From: a virus
DNA length: 25,030 nucleotides
Virus record (IMG/VR): IMGVR_UViG_3300047546_000149
Span: 1-25,030 of that record
Direction: 5' to 3' (one strand)
Shown here: positions 18,437 to 25,030 of the stretch, piece after piece
Position numbering within the stretch: position 1 is the stretch's first letter
Layout: each line of letters begins with the position of its first letter
The notes under the pieces: model-generated
What the model saw: only the letters and a program-made list of their open reading frames with translations
The model's database searches: none
Told to the model about the DNA's origin: nothing
Program-made: the position numbers and the translations under genes

Positions 18437-19417
18437 TTATTGTTTTTGACTGAATGTAGGCTGCTCATGCTGTTCTTGTGCCATACCAAACTGAGTGACC
18501 TCTGCTTCCCTGATAGATATACCACAGTACTGAAGTATCTTAACTACCAACTTGTACTCATCTTCTTGAGGCAACTCAAAGTCCTGATAGTCAGGTTGAG
18601 TTTGGTCGAACACGGGTTCGCCTCCGGACAATGTAATATACGTCCACTTAGGCGCCTTAGGGAATCTATAGTAAGTAAGATTAACAGCACCATACCCGCT
18701 AATACTAGTAGGGTATGCTCTTATTATCTCTCCTTCCTGCACATATGCAGGGAATACAGTAGATGGGTTAGTAAACGCATTCCCATTCAACATTGCTATC
18801 TTACCATTTGATACCTTATCTGCTTGGCTGTATGTGCTAGCAGAATATATCCTATACTCCTCACCTGTCGCAGGGTCTTGGAAGATATCGTCGTTCAGCG
18901 TCAACTCATAATCGCTAATTACCTGAACAACTGTAGAGCTCTTATATGTGGTAGCATTCAGGACAATATCGCCCGGCTTAACTCCTGCAATAATAAAATT
19001 TCCGGTAGCGTTGTCGCTTAACTCAAATGGTATAACAAAATCATTGACTCCGCTAGTCAACAACTTGGTATAACAAGTCATGCTATTTGCCATGTACATA
19101 TCATTCCCTACTGTAACCAAAGATGGCGTATAGAATTGATTGAGTATGTTGCCGGCAGGTGTGATGACAGGTACCAAGAAGTCAGATACAGTAAATGATT
19201 CAATGGTCTCTGCAATGTTACCTATTATGTGAGCATAGTCAGTACCCGAAAGTCTGCTATTCTCCATATTAATATTCTTATTGTAACTGCTAAAGTATTC
19301 ATCAAAAAACTCCATCTGCGCCTGCTTGGCGTATAGATTAAAGTCAGACGGAGAAATATACCCGTAGTTGTTTTTGTTCAAAACAGACAATACGGTATTC
19401 CTTACTGAATTTATCAT
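18437..19417 (-). CDS. Neck/ring-type connector protein (326 aa)
   Basis: This 326-residue protein opens with MINSVRNTVLSVLNKNNYG, then YISPSDFNLYAKQAQMEFFDEYF (about 20-42), a pattern I recall from first ring/connector proteins of crAss-like and marine Bacteroidota podoviruses. The middle is beta-rich, with strands around residues 80-220. The end (about 275-315) is helical and acidic, with DEYKLVVKILQYCGISIREAEV, and the tail is Gln-rich (EQHEQPTFSQKQ). It is the first gene after the second terminator, with a TAnnTTTG element 13 nt ahead of its ATG, so it may start a new transcript covering neck, tail and ejection genes. The gene is certain; the connector role rests on recognition and order. 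Confidence 0.83.
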   Translation of the reverse strand: MINSVRNTVLSVLNKNNYGYISPSDFNLYAKQAQMEFFDEYFSSYNKNINMENSRLSGTDYAHIIGNIAETIESFTVSDFLVPVITPAGNILNQFYTPSLVTVGNDMYMANSMTCYTKLLTSGVNDFVIPFELSDNATGNFIIAGVKPGDIVLNATTYKSSTVVQVISDYELTLNDDIFQDPATGEEYRIYSASTYSQADKVSNGKIAMLNGNAFTNPSTVFPAYVQEGEIIRAYPTSISGYGAVNLTYYRFPKAPKWTYITLSGGEPVFDQTQPDYQDFELPQEDEYKLVVKILQYCGISIREAEVTQFGMAQEQHEQPTFSQKQ

Positions 19418-19430
19418 TGATTTCTTTTTA

Positions 19431-19438
19431 CAAATATA
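19431..19438 (-). promoter_or_regulatory. TAnnTTTG (-7-like) element upstream of the 326-aa gene
   Basis: TATATTTG is a perfect match to the Bacteroidota -7 consensus. It lies just downstream of the T-tract of the 19441-19467 terminator and 13 nt before the ATG at 19417. It would give a leader of only a few bases. No clear TTTG is found at the -33 distance, where the terminator hairpin lies, so the call is tentative. Confidence 0.4.
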
Positions 19439-19440
19439 AT

Positions 19441-19467
19441 AAAAAAGAGGGTGCGTTTTGCACCCTC
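19441..19467 (-). terminator. Intrinsic terminator after the 247-aa gene
   Basis: On the transcribed strand a perfect 8-bp stem (GAGGGTGC with GCACCCTC) and a 5-nt loop are followed directly by six T residues and further AT-rich sequence. It starts 36 nt after the stop of the 247-residue gene and lies 23 nt before the next start. This is textbook rho-independent form, ending the capsid transcript or reducing read-through into the neck genes. Confidence 0.88.
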
Positions 19468-19503
19468 AATCACACAATGTACACAATCAAACGTATGAGC
19501 CAA

Positions 19504-20247
19504 CTATTTTGAAATGGTTTCCAACATCTTAAGGGCATCTAGACCCTCATCACTTTGCAAGAAACTTGCTGCCATATCAAATGGGTCTTCCCCAAATGGC
19601 ACCGACAACATCTTCTTTTTATTGGTGGATGTGTTAAACCATACCTCTCTTTCGTTATTTCTAAGAACCAACAGCTTCTGCTCAAAGAACTTCCTAATCT
19701 TAGATTGGAATGTCAGATTCGGGTCGTTCAAGATATTCAAGAAGTCACGTGGGTACCTCTTGGCATAAACAAGGATATCCCTCTTAAGCTCAGCGGTTGA
19801 AACAGTAGTAGGGTCTTTATCGAACATTACCCTTGTAAGCATCTCCACTTGGTCTAATGTCAGCTGACGAGCAGAAACCAATGCATCAACCTCTATGGTC
19901 AACTCCTCTACTTCATGAGATGCATCTTTCTCCTTATCTACTTCAGAAAATATTGACCCGTTAAGTGGGTGGTAATGCAAGAACTCTTGCAATACAGGAT
20001 TTGATTTTGGCACCCTAAGGAAGCCATCCTCAAAAATGATAGGCTCTAAAATTACATTCTCATCCTGCTCGTCCTCAAATGGGGACTTTTGGTTGACGGA
20101 ATACCTAAGAGCTCTGTTAATATTATTCTTCTCATCATACCACATCAATGGGAATCTTGGATGATTCCTTGATGATAATACATATGAAAGTGGGGAACCG
20201 ATATTCAATTTGTAGACTTTGTCTACGGGGACATTATTCTTTGCCAT
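19504..20247 (-). CDS. Conserved unknown protein between capsid and neck genes (247 aa)
   Basis: This 247-residue protein has no signal peptide or membrane segment. The N-terminal half contains KVYKLNIGSPLSYVLSSRNH, a PRFPLMWYDEK patch and NRALRYSVNQKSPFEDEQ. The centre has an acidic helix (about residues 105-130), and the C-terminal half is helical, with STAELKRDILVYAKRYPRDF and RSKIRKFFEQKLL-like sequence, ending after a VPFGEDPFDMA segment. I recall similar proteins after capsid genes of other uncultured phages but know no function. It is the only gene isolated between two intrinsic terminators, so its level probably depends on read-through from the capsid gene. A minor virion protein, capsid cement or assembly factor are all possible; nothing in the sequence decides. 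Confidence 0.82.
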   Translation of the reverse strand: MAKNNVPVDKVYKLNIGSPLSYVLSSRNHPRFPLMWYDEKNNINRALRYSVNQKSPFEDEQDENVILEPIIFEDGFLRVPKSNPVLQEFLHYHPLNGSIFSEVDKEKDASHEVEELTIEVDALVSARQLTLDQVEMLTRVMFDKDPTTVSTAELKRDILVYAKRYPRDFLNILNDPNLTFQSKIRKFFEQKLLVLRNNEREVWFNTSTNKKKMLSVPFGEDPFDMAASFLQSDEGLDALKMLETISK

Positions 20248-20270
20248 TTGATTTAAGATTTAATTTGATT

Positions 20271-20300
20271 TAAAAAGAGGAGTGTCTTTAAAGACACTCC
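20271..20300 (-). terminator. Intrinsic terminator directly after the major capsid gene
   Basis: On the transcribed strand a perfect 8-bp stem (GGAGTGTC with GACACTCC) closes a TTTAAA loop, which can itself pair to make an 11-bp palindrome. It is followed by TC and five T residues. The stem begins 11 nt after the TAG stop of the capsid gene. It would cap the capsid mRNA and let only part of the transcription go on to 20247, as the T-phi terminator does after gene 10 of T7. Confidence 0.9.
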
Positions 20301-20311
20301 CCATTTATTTA

Positions 20312-21742
20312 CTATCCAAAACGGAACAACACGAAGTTGTTTGCACCCAAGGTACATACGCAACGCTCAGACAGGAAGTTGACCTCCATTGCATCCAAGT
20401 CGCTAGTAGCAGCCCCGCCGGCAGAACCTGTAATCCAAGTCTTGTAACGACGGTCTTCAGCTTCTGAAGCTCTGTAACGTACGTGCAAGAATGGACGCTT
20501 AGCGTTCTTACCCATGATTTGGTCGTACACTGAAGTAGAACCCGCAGGTACCAACAAACCGGTGATTGTTCCTGTTGCAGAAGCAGCAGTGTTATTCAAT
20601 CCACCACGCATGGTTGGGTCGTTCAGATATTTCCAATCAGACTTGTAGAAGTCATAACCACGACGGAATCCACTGAATCCAAGATTCAATGCCATGTTCA
20701 CATCGTTATCGAACAGACCATAAGATGCAGCGTTAGCAGCACCTGAAGTGTTCCAACCATTCAAGGTAGCCAACATGTTGTCGATATCGAAGCTCAAGCC
20801 ACGGTTTACGAATACAACATTCTCTTCGATAGCACCTTGTTTATCCAAGCGGGAAACAATTGAATCCCAATCAGACAAGGTAGTTGGAGTACCACCACCC
20901 CATACGTTACCGCGGTTGTTAACCACGTAGAAGATACCTTCAGAACCTTTGTATCCCGCAGTCACAGCACCTGAACCTGTAGCGGCAGGAACTGCTTCAA
21001 TCATTGCAGTCTCAAGGTAGTCCTCAAAACGCAAACGAGTCTCGTGCTCAGACTTCAAATACCACAGATAACCTGTAGCACCGTTCTCTGTAGTCACTTC
21101 AACCCATCCAATCTGAGCCATGTCAGAACCGTTTACGGCATACTTGTCCTTGATGATGATTGGGCTGTTAGAGAAGATATCATCTTCACCTTCCAATGAA
21201 CCAACCATACCGTTTGTTCCTTTCTTGAACTCAGAACCGTAAATGAATACGGTGAAGTCTGCGTTACCGGCACCTGTACCGGAAGCAGCAAGACCACCTG
21301 TTTCGTAGAAAGCTACAGTGAATGTGGTTGCAGAAGGAACCGCTGTAACGATTGCCTTGTTGTAAACACCTGTAGTATTTCTTTGAATCATCAAAGTCTG
21401 TCCAACACGGATAGCGATGTAAGTAACACCTGAGTCGTTCACTTGGAACGTAGCTGTAGAAGCAGTTGCAACAGCAGCTGTACCCACGCTAGTGTACTTA
21501 ATGTGCAGACGACCTTGTTCTGCCCATTTGATTTGGTCAGAGTTAGAAGGCATTTCAGCTCCTACTAAACGCAGGAATGAAGCCACTGTTCTGTTACCAT
21601 AACGCTCAAATTCTTTCTCATAAGTATCAGGAAGATACTGATTCAAGAAGTTGAAGTTAGTAATGTAGTTTGTTTGCAAAGCTACCTGTTCGGCTGATGG
21701 TTGCAGCGCATACGTAGGTGAGCTTAATAAAGCACTTGCCAT
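20312..21742 (-). CDS. Major capsid protein (476 aa)
   Basis: This is a 476-residue protein. The N-terminal helical part (about 20-80) contains LNQYLPDTYEKEFERYGNRT and IKWAEQGRLH. Residues 85-170 form a Gly/Ala/Thr-rich, beta-like insertion (VGQTLMIQRN, ATTFTVAFYE). The rest carries NSPIIIKDKYAV, HETRLRFEDYLETAMIEAV and LGFSGFRRGYDFYKSDWKYL, which I associate with HK97-fold capsid proteins of Bacteroidota and uncultured marine phages. The gene lies 13 nt after the scaffold-like gene and is followed by a strong terminator. Its third codon positions look richer in G and C than those of its neighbours, typical of a very highly expressed gene (judged by eye, not computed). The A-rich leader without Shine-Dalgarno fits a Bacteroidota host. 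It forms the icosahedral shell. No homology search was possible. Confidence 0.87.
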   Translation of the reverse strand: MASALLSSPTYALQPSAEQVALQTNYITNFNFLNQYLPDTYEKEFERYGNRTVASFLRLVGAEMPSNSDQIKWAEQGRLHIKYTSVGTAAVATASTATFQVNDSGVTYIAIRVGQTLMIQRNTTGVYNKAIVTAVPSATTFTVAFYETGGLAASGTGAGNADFTVFIYGSEFKKGTNGMVGSLEGEDDIFSNSPIIIKDKYAVNGSDMAQIGWVEVTTENGATGYLWYLKSEHETRLRFEDYLETAMIEAVPAATGSGAVTAGYKGSEGIFYVVNNRGNVWGGGTPTTLSDWDSIVSRLDKQGAIEENVVFVNRGLSFDIDNMLATLNGWNTSGAANAASYGLFDNDVNMALNLGFSGFRRGYDFYKSDWKYLNDPTMRGGLNNTAASATGTITGLLVPAGSTSVYDQIMGKNAKRPFLHVRYRASEAEDRRYKTWITGSAGGAATSDLDAMEVNFLSERCVCTLGANNFVLFRFG

Positions 21743-21755
21743 TTTCTTTTAATTT

Positions 21756-22874
21756 TTAAAGTTTTTTAATACTGCGGATTTTCAAATTTCTCCCGGAGTC
21801 AGGGTTCACCGCTTTCACCTGAATCCCATCCTGAGGCTTAGTTGTTTCAGTGGCCCTACGCTCAGACATATTGATATTCTTTATGTTCTTCATAGTGCCC
21901 TCTGTTGCATCAGCCATGCCTTGTTCGTAAAAGAACTTAGCAAACTTTTCAGGATGCATAGCCACAGCTAGTGACCTGTGGTATCCTGCCGCATCTTTCA
22001 TCAGACCATTCTCATCCAAAAACTTCATAATGAAATTGCTTGGGCTTGATTGAGTCTTTTTCAGTTCGGAAGAATCACCCGGAGAAAACATCAGCTTTTT
22101 GTCATTAATGCTGAACTCAAAACCTTTGAACCCGTCACTAAAGACTTCATTTGTCTTTTGGTCGAACCATTGACGCTTACGATTGTTCTCCTCTTCTACA
22201 GTCTTAGCTTGCTTTATATATTGTTTGTAAGCCTCGAACTCTTCCTTGTCGTCGTCAGAAACTGATGCCGGTCTTGACTCAAGGGGCACCTTGTATGTTT
22301 CCTTCTGATTATTGAAATAGTTCTTCGCCTCTGCAACAATCTTTTTTCTAGCAATCTTAGTTTTCTTGACGTGCGACTCATCGTCCAACTCCTCATCATA
22401 TGAGTAGTCTTCCATCATAACGTCGATATCCTCATCATCCAACCCGGGCTGAGTGGAGGCCAAGTACTCCCTAAGAAGTTGGTCTTGGTCCATCTTATCA
22501 AAGTCTTTGTTCAACCTGATAAAATCCTCGAAACCCCTTCCGGTCTCCTTCTTGTACTTCATGTACGCAGCTACATCCTCGGGTAGGTCTCCGTTTTCGT
22601 TACGCTGACTATTAAGTTCGTCAAGAGAACTTATCTGCTTATTATATCTTTTAGATATATATGAAAGAACTTTTTCCTCATTTAACTCATCTTCTTGAGA
22701 GGCAGCAGGAGTGCCTTGTGCCTTATTATCATCAACCGGTGAAGCTGCGGCAGCAGCAGCTCCATCTCCACCTTCTCCATTTAATTCTTTCTCGTGCTTA
22801 TCGAGAAGCTCTTTTTCTACTTGCTGAACTCCTTTGGGTTCGGCACTGTCCAACGCTCTTACTTTGAATTCCAT
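21756..22874 (-). CDS. Scaffold-like acidic protein (372 aa)
   Basis: This is a 372-residue, very charged and mostly helical protein without membrane segments. It has a poly-Ala run at 39-44, a low-complexity linker to about 62, a helical region to about 140, a strongly acidic stretch at about 145-167 (GLDDEDIDVMMEDYSYDEEL), basic KKTKIARKK after it, and a conserved-looking part at about 290-325 (FIMKFLDENGLMKDAAGYHR and MHPEKFAKFFYEQG). The C-terminus is basic (SIKKL). It lies between portal and capsid genes, the usual place of the scaffolding protein (T7 gene 9). Charge and helix content fit an internal scaffold that is lost or cleaved during maturation. A head-internal protein is the alternative. 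Function is inferred from place and composition, not from a recognised domain. Confidence 0.8.
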   Translation of the reverse strand: MEFKVRALDSAEPKGVQQVEKELLDKHEKELNGEGGDGAAAAAASPVDDNKAQGTPAASQEDELNEEKVLSYISKRYNKQISSLDELNSQRNENGDLPEDVAAYMKYKKETGRGFEDFIRLNKDFDKMDQDQLLREYLASTQPGLDDEDIDVMMEDYSYDEELDDESHVKKTKIARKKIVAEAKNYFNNQKETYKVPLESRPASVSDDDKEEFEAYKQYIKQAKTVEEENNRKRQWFDQKTNEVFSDGFKGFEFSINDKKLMFSPGDSSELKKTQSSPSNFIMKFLDENGLMKDAAGYHRSLAVAMHPEKFAKFFYEQGMADATEGTMKNIKNINMSERRATETTKPQDGIQVKAVNPDSGRNLKIRSIKKL

Positions 22875-22895
22875 TTGATTAGATTTTATTTATAG

Positions 22896-22903
22896 CAAAA
22901 ATA
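22896..22903 (-). promoter_or_regulatory. TAnnTTTG (-7-like) element upstream of the scaffold-like gene
   Basis: TATTTTTG lies in the AT-rich 49-nt gap between portal and scaffold-like genes, 21 nt before the ATG at 22874. A TTTG is found upstream at 22919-22922, but the 15-nt gap between them is shorter than the roughly 19-20 expected for a Bacteroidota promoter. It is a candidate for extra expression of scaffold and capsid genes. Confidence 0.3.
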
Positions 22904-22923
22904 TACATTTTATGAATACAAAT

Positions 22924-25030
22924 TTAACGAGGCTCGAACTCCGCTAAATCAAACCCATCTAGGCTGTCCTCATTAGATTCAAAATCAAGAGGAGGAAGGT
23001 TATTCTTCCTTTGGTTAATTAGCTTAGACTGCTGAGAGTTCTGTATGCCAATCCTCTTATCCTTAGCCTCCTCTTTCATTTTCTCTCTGCCTTGCAGCAA
23101 ATTCATTTGTATCTCAGACATCTTCATTTTATATTGGAACTCCTCGGCCATTAACTGAGATTTAAGTTCAGCTTCCTTCTGCATCTTTTGAATCTCAAGA
23201 GCCATCTCAGCTTGTTTGAGTTGCAACTTAGACTCAGATTCCATCTGAACTTTTTGCATAGCCATTTGTCCTGCCATCTCCTGAGACTTCATTTGTTGCT
23301 CAGCGGTCAATGCTTGCTTCTGCATCATCATCTTCTCCTCGCGGTCTTGCTTCTTAACCCTTTTCAGTTTCAGCAATTGATTAGCGAGCTTAATATTTTT
23401 AATCTCCCTAATATCTATAGCATCCTCAAGATTGATATCACCTTTTGATAGTGCCATCTGTATGTTAGCTTCAAGCTGAGCTTTCTGTTCTTCATCAGGT
23501 GATACCTCTATAAATATACCAAAGTCGTATATGTATAAATCAGATATCTCATTTAACAAACTAACATTGTACTTGCCAATCTGATTTGTAAACTCATCCT
23601 TAAAATCAGCATATTCTAATATGTCTGATATCCTATAGGTAATGGCTTCAGCCAATGACCTATAAACAAACAAGCCGCTATCAAGAATGTGGCGAGTAGC
23701 TGTATTTGAATTAAGCGCAGCCAACTTCTGAATGCCAACTAAAGAATTAGGGTCAGGAGTAGAGCCGTCTCTAGCTTCATTTAAGCCGGTCACAGCTCTA
23801 ATCATATCCATGTAGTGATTGTAGTTAGCAATCAACATCTGCGTCTTGGCAGCCCCTGAGTTAGAAGTCAATTGAGTAATGGGGACCTTAGCATTATTAA
23901 AGTCTCCTTCTTGTGTGAAACTCCTACCAATAACACTACCTGTCTGAAAGTACAACCTAAGCGCATCCTCCGGATTGTATGCAGCACCTGTCCCCAAGTC
24001 AATCTCATTCAATCCGTCAGCATCAATGAATACACCATCGGGTACTGTTCTTGCTATTACCTGCTGTAACTTAAGATGAGTTATCTGTATTTGGTCAGCG
24101 AATGGAATCATCCTTCTGAGCAAAGACTCAATAGCACCCTTATACATGCGAGGTGCGCAAGCAACGTAATTAGGTATGGCATGTTGACTAGCAGACTTAG
24201 GTCTAACCATGTTCTCAGACATCTCCCACTTAAGCAGGATATTTGTCCCCATAACCATGATACCCTCATACCACACATCAATGGTGCGCTCTACTTTCTC
24301 AAACTTTCCCTCTTCCATCATATCAGGAGGAGGGTTAAAGTTCTCGTCCTTCTCAATCATACGGGTACTACCATTGTCAAGTACCTTCTTTTTATACACC
24401 ATCTTCTTGGTGGACTTATAATTGAAGTACATCAACGTGCAAGTATCCCTGAAGAACAAACTATTCTGATAGTACTGCTGAACATTGTAATAGTCATACC
24501 AAGATTGGCTATACTGAGTAATCTCCTGAAGGTCTTCCTTAGTTAGACTTTGGTCAATCTTCATCAATTCTGTAATAGGGAGTGTCTTAATCTCTCCCCA
24601 ATAAAAACAATCCCTAAAGTATGGGTCTTCTGTGTAACTGTAAACAACATTGGCAGGGTCTACGTATGAAATCTTAATACCCGTGCCCGGCAAGAACTCG
24701 TGCTTAGCTACGCATATACCTACCGTAGTAGCATCGTAATCAAGCCTCTTACGAATGTCATCGTACTTATTTAAGTCAAAGATTGTATTGATGGCCTCCT
24801 CTTCTGCAATCTCTATGGCAGGCTTATACTTAAGTTGCATATGCAATTGCATCTCCTCGTCATTCTCAGGCAACTCATCAGGGTTCATCATAAATGGATT
24901 GGCACCTGTGTAGTTCTGAATCTTAAGCAAGACCTCTTTAGCGGCAGATTGCCCTTCAACAATATCCTGATATTGACTGCGCTTTGATTGGGACATGGCG
25001 TCCTGAGCGTATGCCTTTACTTTAAAAAGC
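22924..25030 (-). CDS. Portal protein, 5' end beyond the window (at least 701 aa seen)
   Basis: The frame is open to the right edge. The ATG at 24996 is probably internal, because the 11 codons before it (LFKVKAYAQDA) have no stop and read as natural protein. The visible body has AKEVLLKIQNYTGANPF, a helical region EEEAINTIFDL, then DATTVGICVAKHEF and ISYVDPANVVYSYTEDP, the alternating helix/strand pattern of portal wing and clip regions. Residues further on (LRLYFQTGSVIGRSF, YNHYMDMIRAVTGLNEARDG) fit the portal stem and crown. The C-terminal quarter is a Met/Gln/Lys/Glu-rich coiled coil ending in an acidic tail (ESNEDSLDGFDLAEF). It forms the dodecameric channel at the unique vertex and binds terminase, adaptor and core. 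Position just ahead of scaffold and capsid genes agrees. The long coiled coil suggests a barrel that could dock the internal core. Confidence 0.87.
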   Translation of the reverse strand, partial: LFKVKAYAQDAMSQSKRSQYQDIVEGQSAAKEVLLKIQNYTGANPFMMNPDELPENDEEMQLHMQLKYKPAIEIAEEEAINTIFDLNKYDDIRKRLDYDATTVGICVAKHEFLPGTGIKISYVDPANVVYSYTEDPYFRDCFYWGEIKTLPITELMKIDQSLTKEDLQEITQYSQSWYDYYNVQQYYQNSLFFRDTCTLMYFNYKSTKKMVYKKKVLDNGSTRMIEKDENFNPPPDMMEEGKFEKVERTIDVWYEGIMVMGTNILLKWEMSENMVRPKSASQHAIPNYVACAPRMYKGAIESLLRRMIPFADQIQITHLKLQQVIARTVPDGVFIDADGLNEIDLGTGAAYNPEDALRLYFQTGSVIGRSFTQEGDFNNAKVPITQLTSNSGAAKTQMLIANYNHYMDMIRAVTGLNEARDGSTPDPNSLVGIQKLAALNSNTATRHILDSGLFVYRSLAEAITYRISDILEYADFKDEFTNQIGKYNVSLLNEISDLYIYDFGIFIEVSPDEEQKAQLEANIQMALSKGDINLEDAIDIREIKNIKLANQLLKLKRVKKQDREEKMMMQKQALTAEQQMKSQEMAGQMAMQKVQMESESKLQLKQAEMALEIQKMQKEAELKSQLMAEEFQYKMKMSEIQMNLLQGREKMKEEAKDKRIGIQNSQQSKLINQRKNNLPPLDFESNEDSLDGFDLAEFEPR

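Noticed and set aside
20279-20300. 22-nt perfect palindrome read as an operator.
   Set aside because: The T-tract on the downstream side and the place 11 nt after the capsid stop make an intrinsic terminator the simpler reading.
24076-24546. Plus-strand ORF of 156 codons opposite the portal gene, and similar plus-strand ORFs elsewhere (e.g. 2617-3087, 18407-18811).
   Set aside because: All lie opposite long, well-supported minus-strand genes, have unnatural Leu/His/Ser-rich composition and no plausible start context; they are shadow frames.
24994-24996. ATG at 24996 as the true portal start.
   Set aside because: The frame stays open to the window edge with natural-looking protein sequence upstream and the usual portal length is larger, so the start is most likely outside.
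1-25030. tRNA genes, CRISPR arrays, insertion sequences, integrase or attachment sites.
   Set aside because: Gaps between genes total only about 270 nt and contain nothing of the kind; no spaced repeats or transposase-like frames were seen.

Overview
The window is one strand-uniform late (virion) module of a tailed bacteriophage. All twelve credible genes lie on the minus strand, and gaps between them are 1 to 86 nt. Neither edge gene is complete: the portal gene runs off the right edge (its 5' end) and a giant gene runs off the left edge (its 3' end). The likely host is a member of the Bacteroidota. The evidence is AT-rich gaps, A-rich leaders without Shine-Dalgarno motifs, perfect TAnnTTTG (-7-type) elements in three of the gaps, and proteins that resemble, from memory, those of crAss-like phages and of uncultured marine or freshwater Bacteroidota podoviruses. 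No search could be run, so the taxonomic label is inference.

Layout in transcription order (right to left): portal (22924-25030, 5' partial); acidic scaffold-like protein (21756-22874); major capsid protein (20312-21742), followed at once by a strong intrinsic terminator; conserved unknown (19504-20247), followed by a second terminator; two neck/adaptor (ring) proteins (18437-19417 and 17507-18430); a 1696-residue nozzle/'muzzle'-type tail protein with cysteine-rich modules at its C-terminus (12415-17505); two further tail or adhesin-like proteins (11450-12400 and 10639-11448); a stand-alone GNAT-fold protein (10204-10617); an Ala/Gln-rich internal virion-like protein (9336-10202); a 616-residue probable internal virion protein (7477-9327); and a giant protein of at least 2487 residues (1-7463).

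The order portal, scaffold, capsid, terminator, adaptor, nozzle, GNAT, small Ala-rich, medium and giant protein matches the T7 late order (genes 8, 9, 10, T-phi, 11, 12, 13, 14, 15, 16). This suggests that the last four genes encode the DNA-ejection/internal-core machinery. The giant protein has the look of an injected 'polyvalent' protein. It has an N-terminal tandem repeat, a Gly/Ala-rich amphipathic region, an embedded GNAT domain bracketed by an exact in-frame 23-nt repeat, a His-Asp/His-Gly domain of unknown activity, and a long helical C-terminal part. This gene is the best candidate for new biology here. No tRNA, CRISPR array, insertion sequence or integrase was seen, and no gene-free stretch reaches 300 nt.
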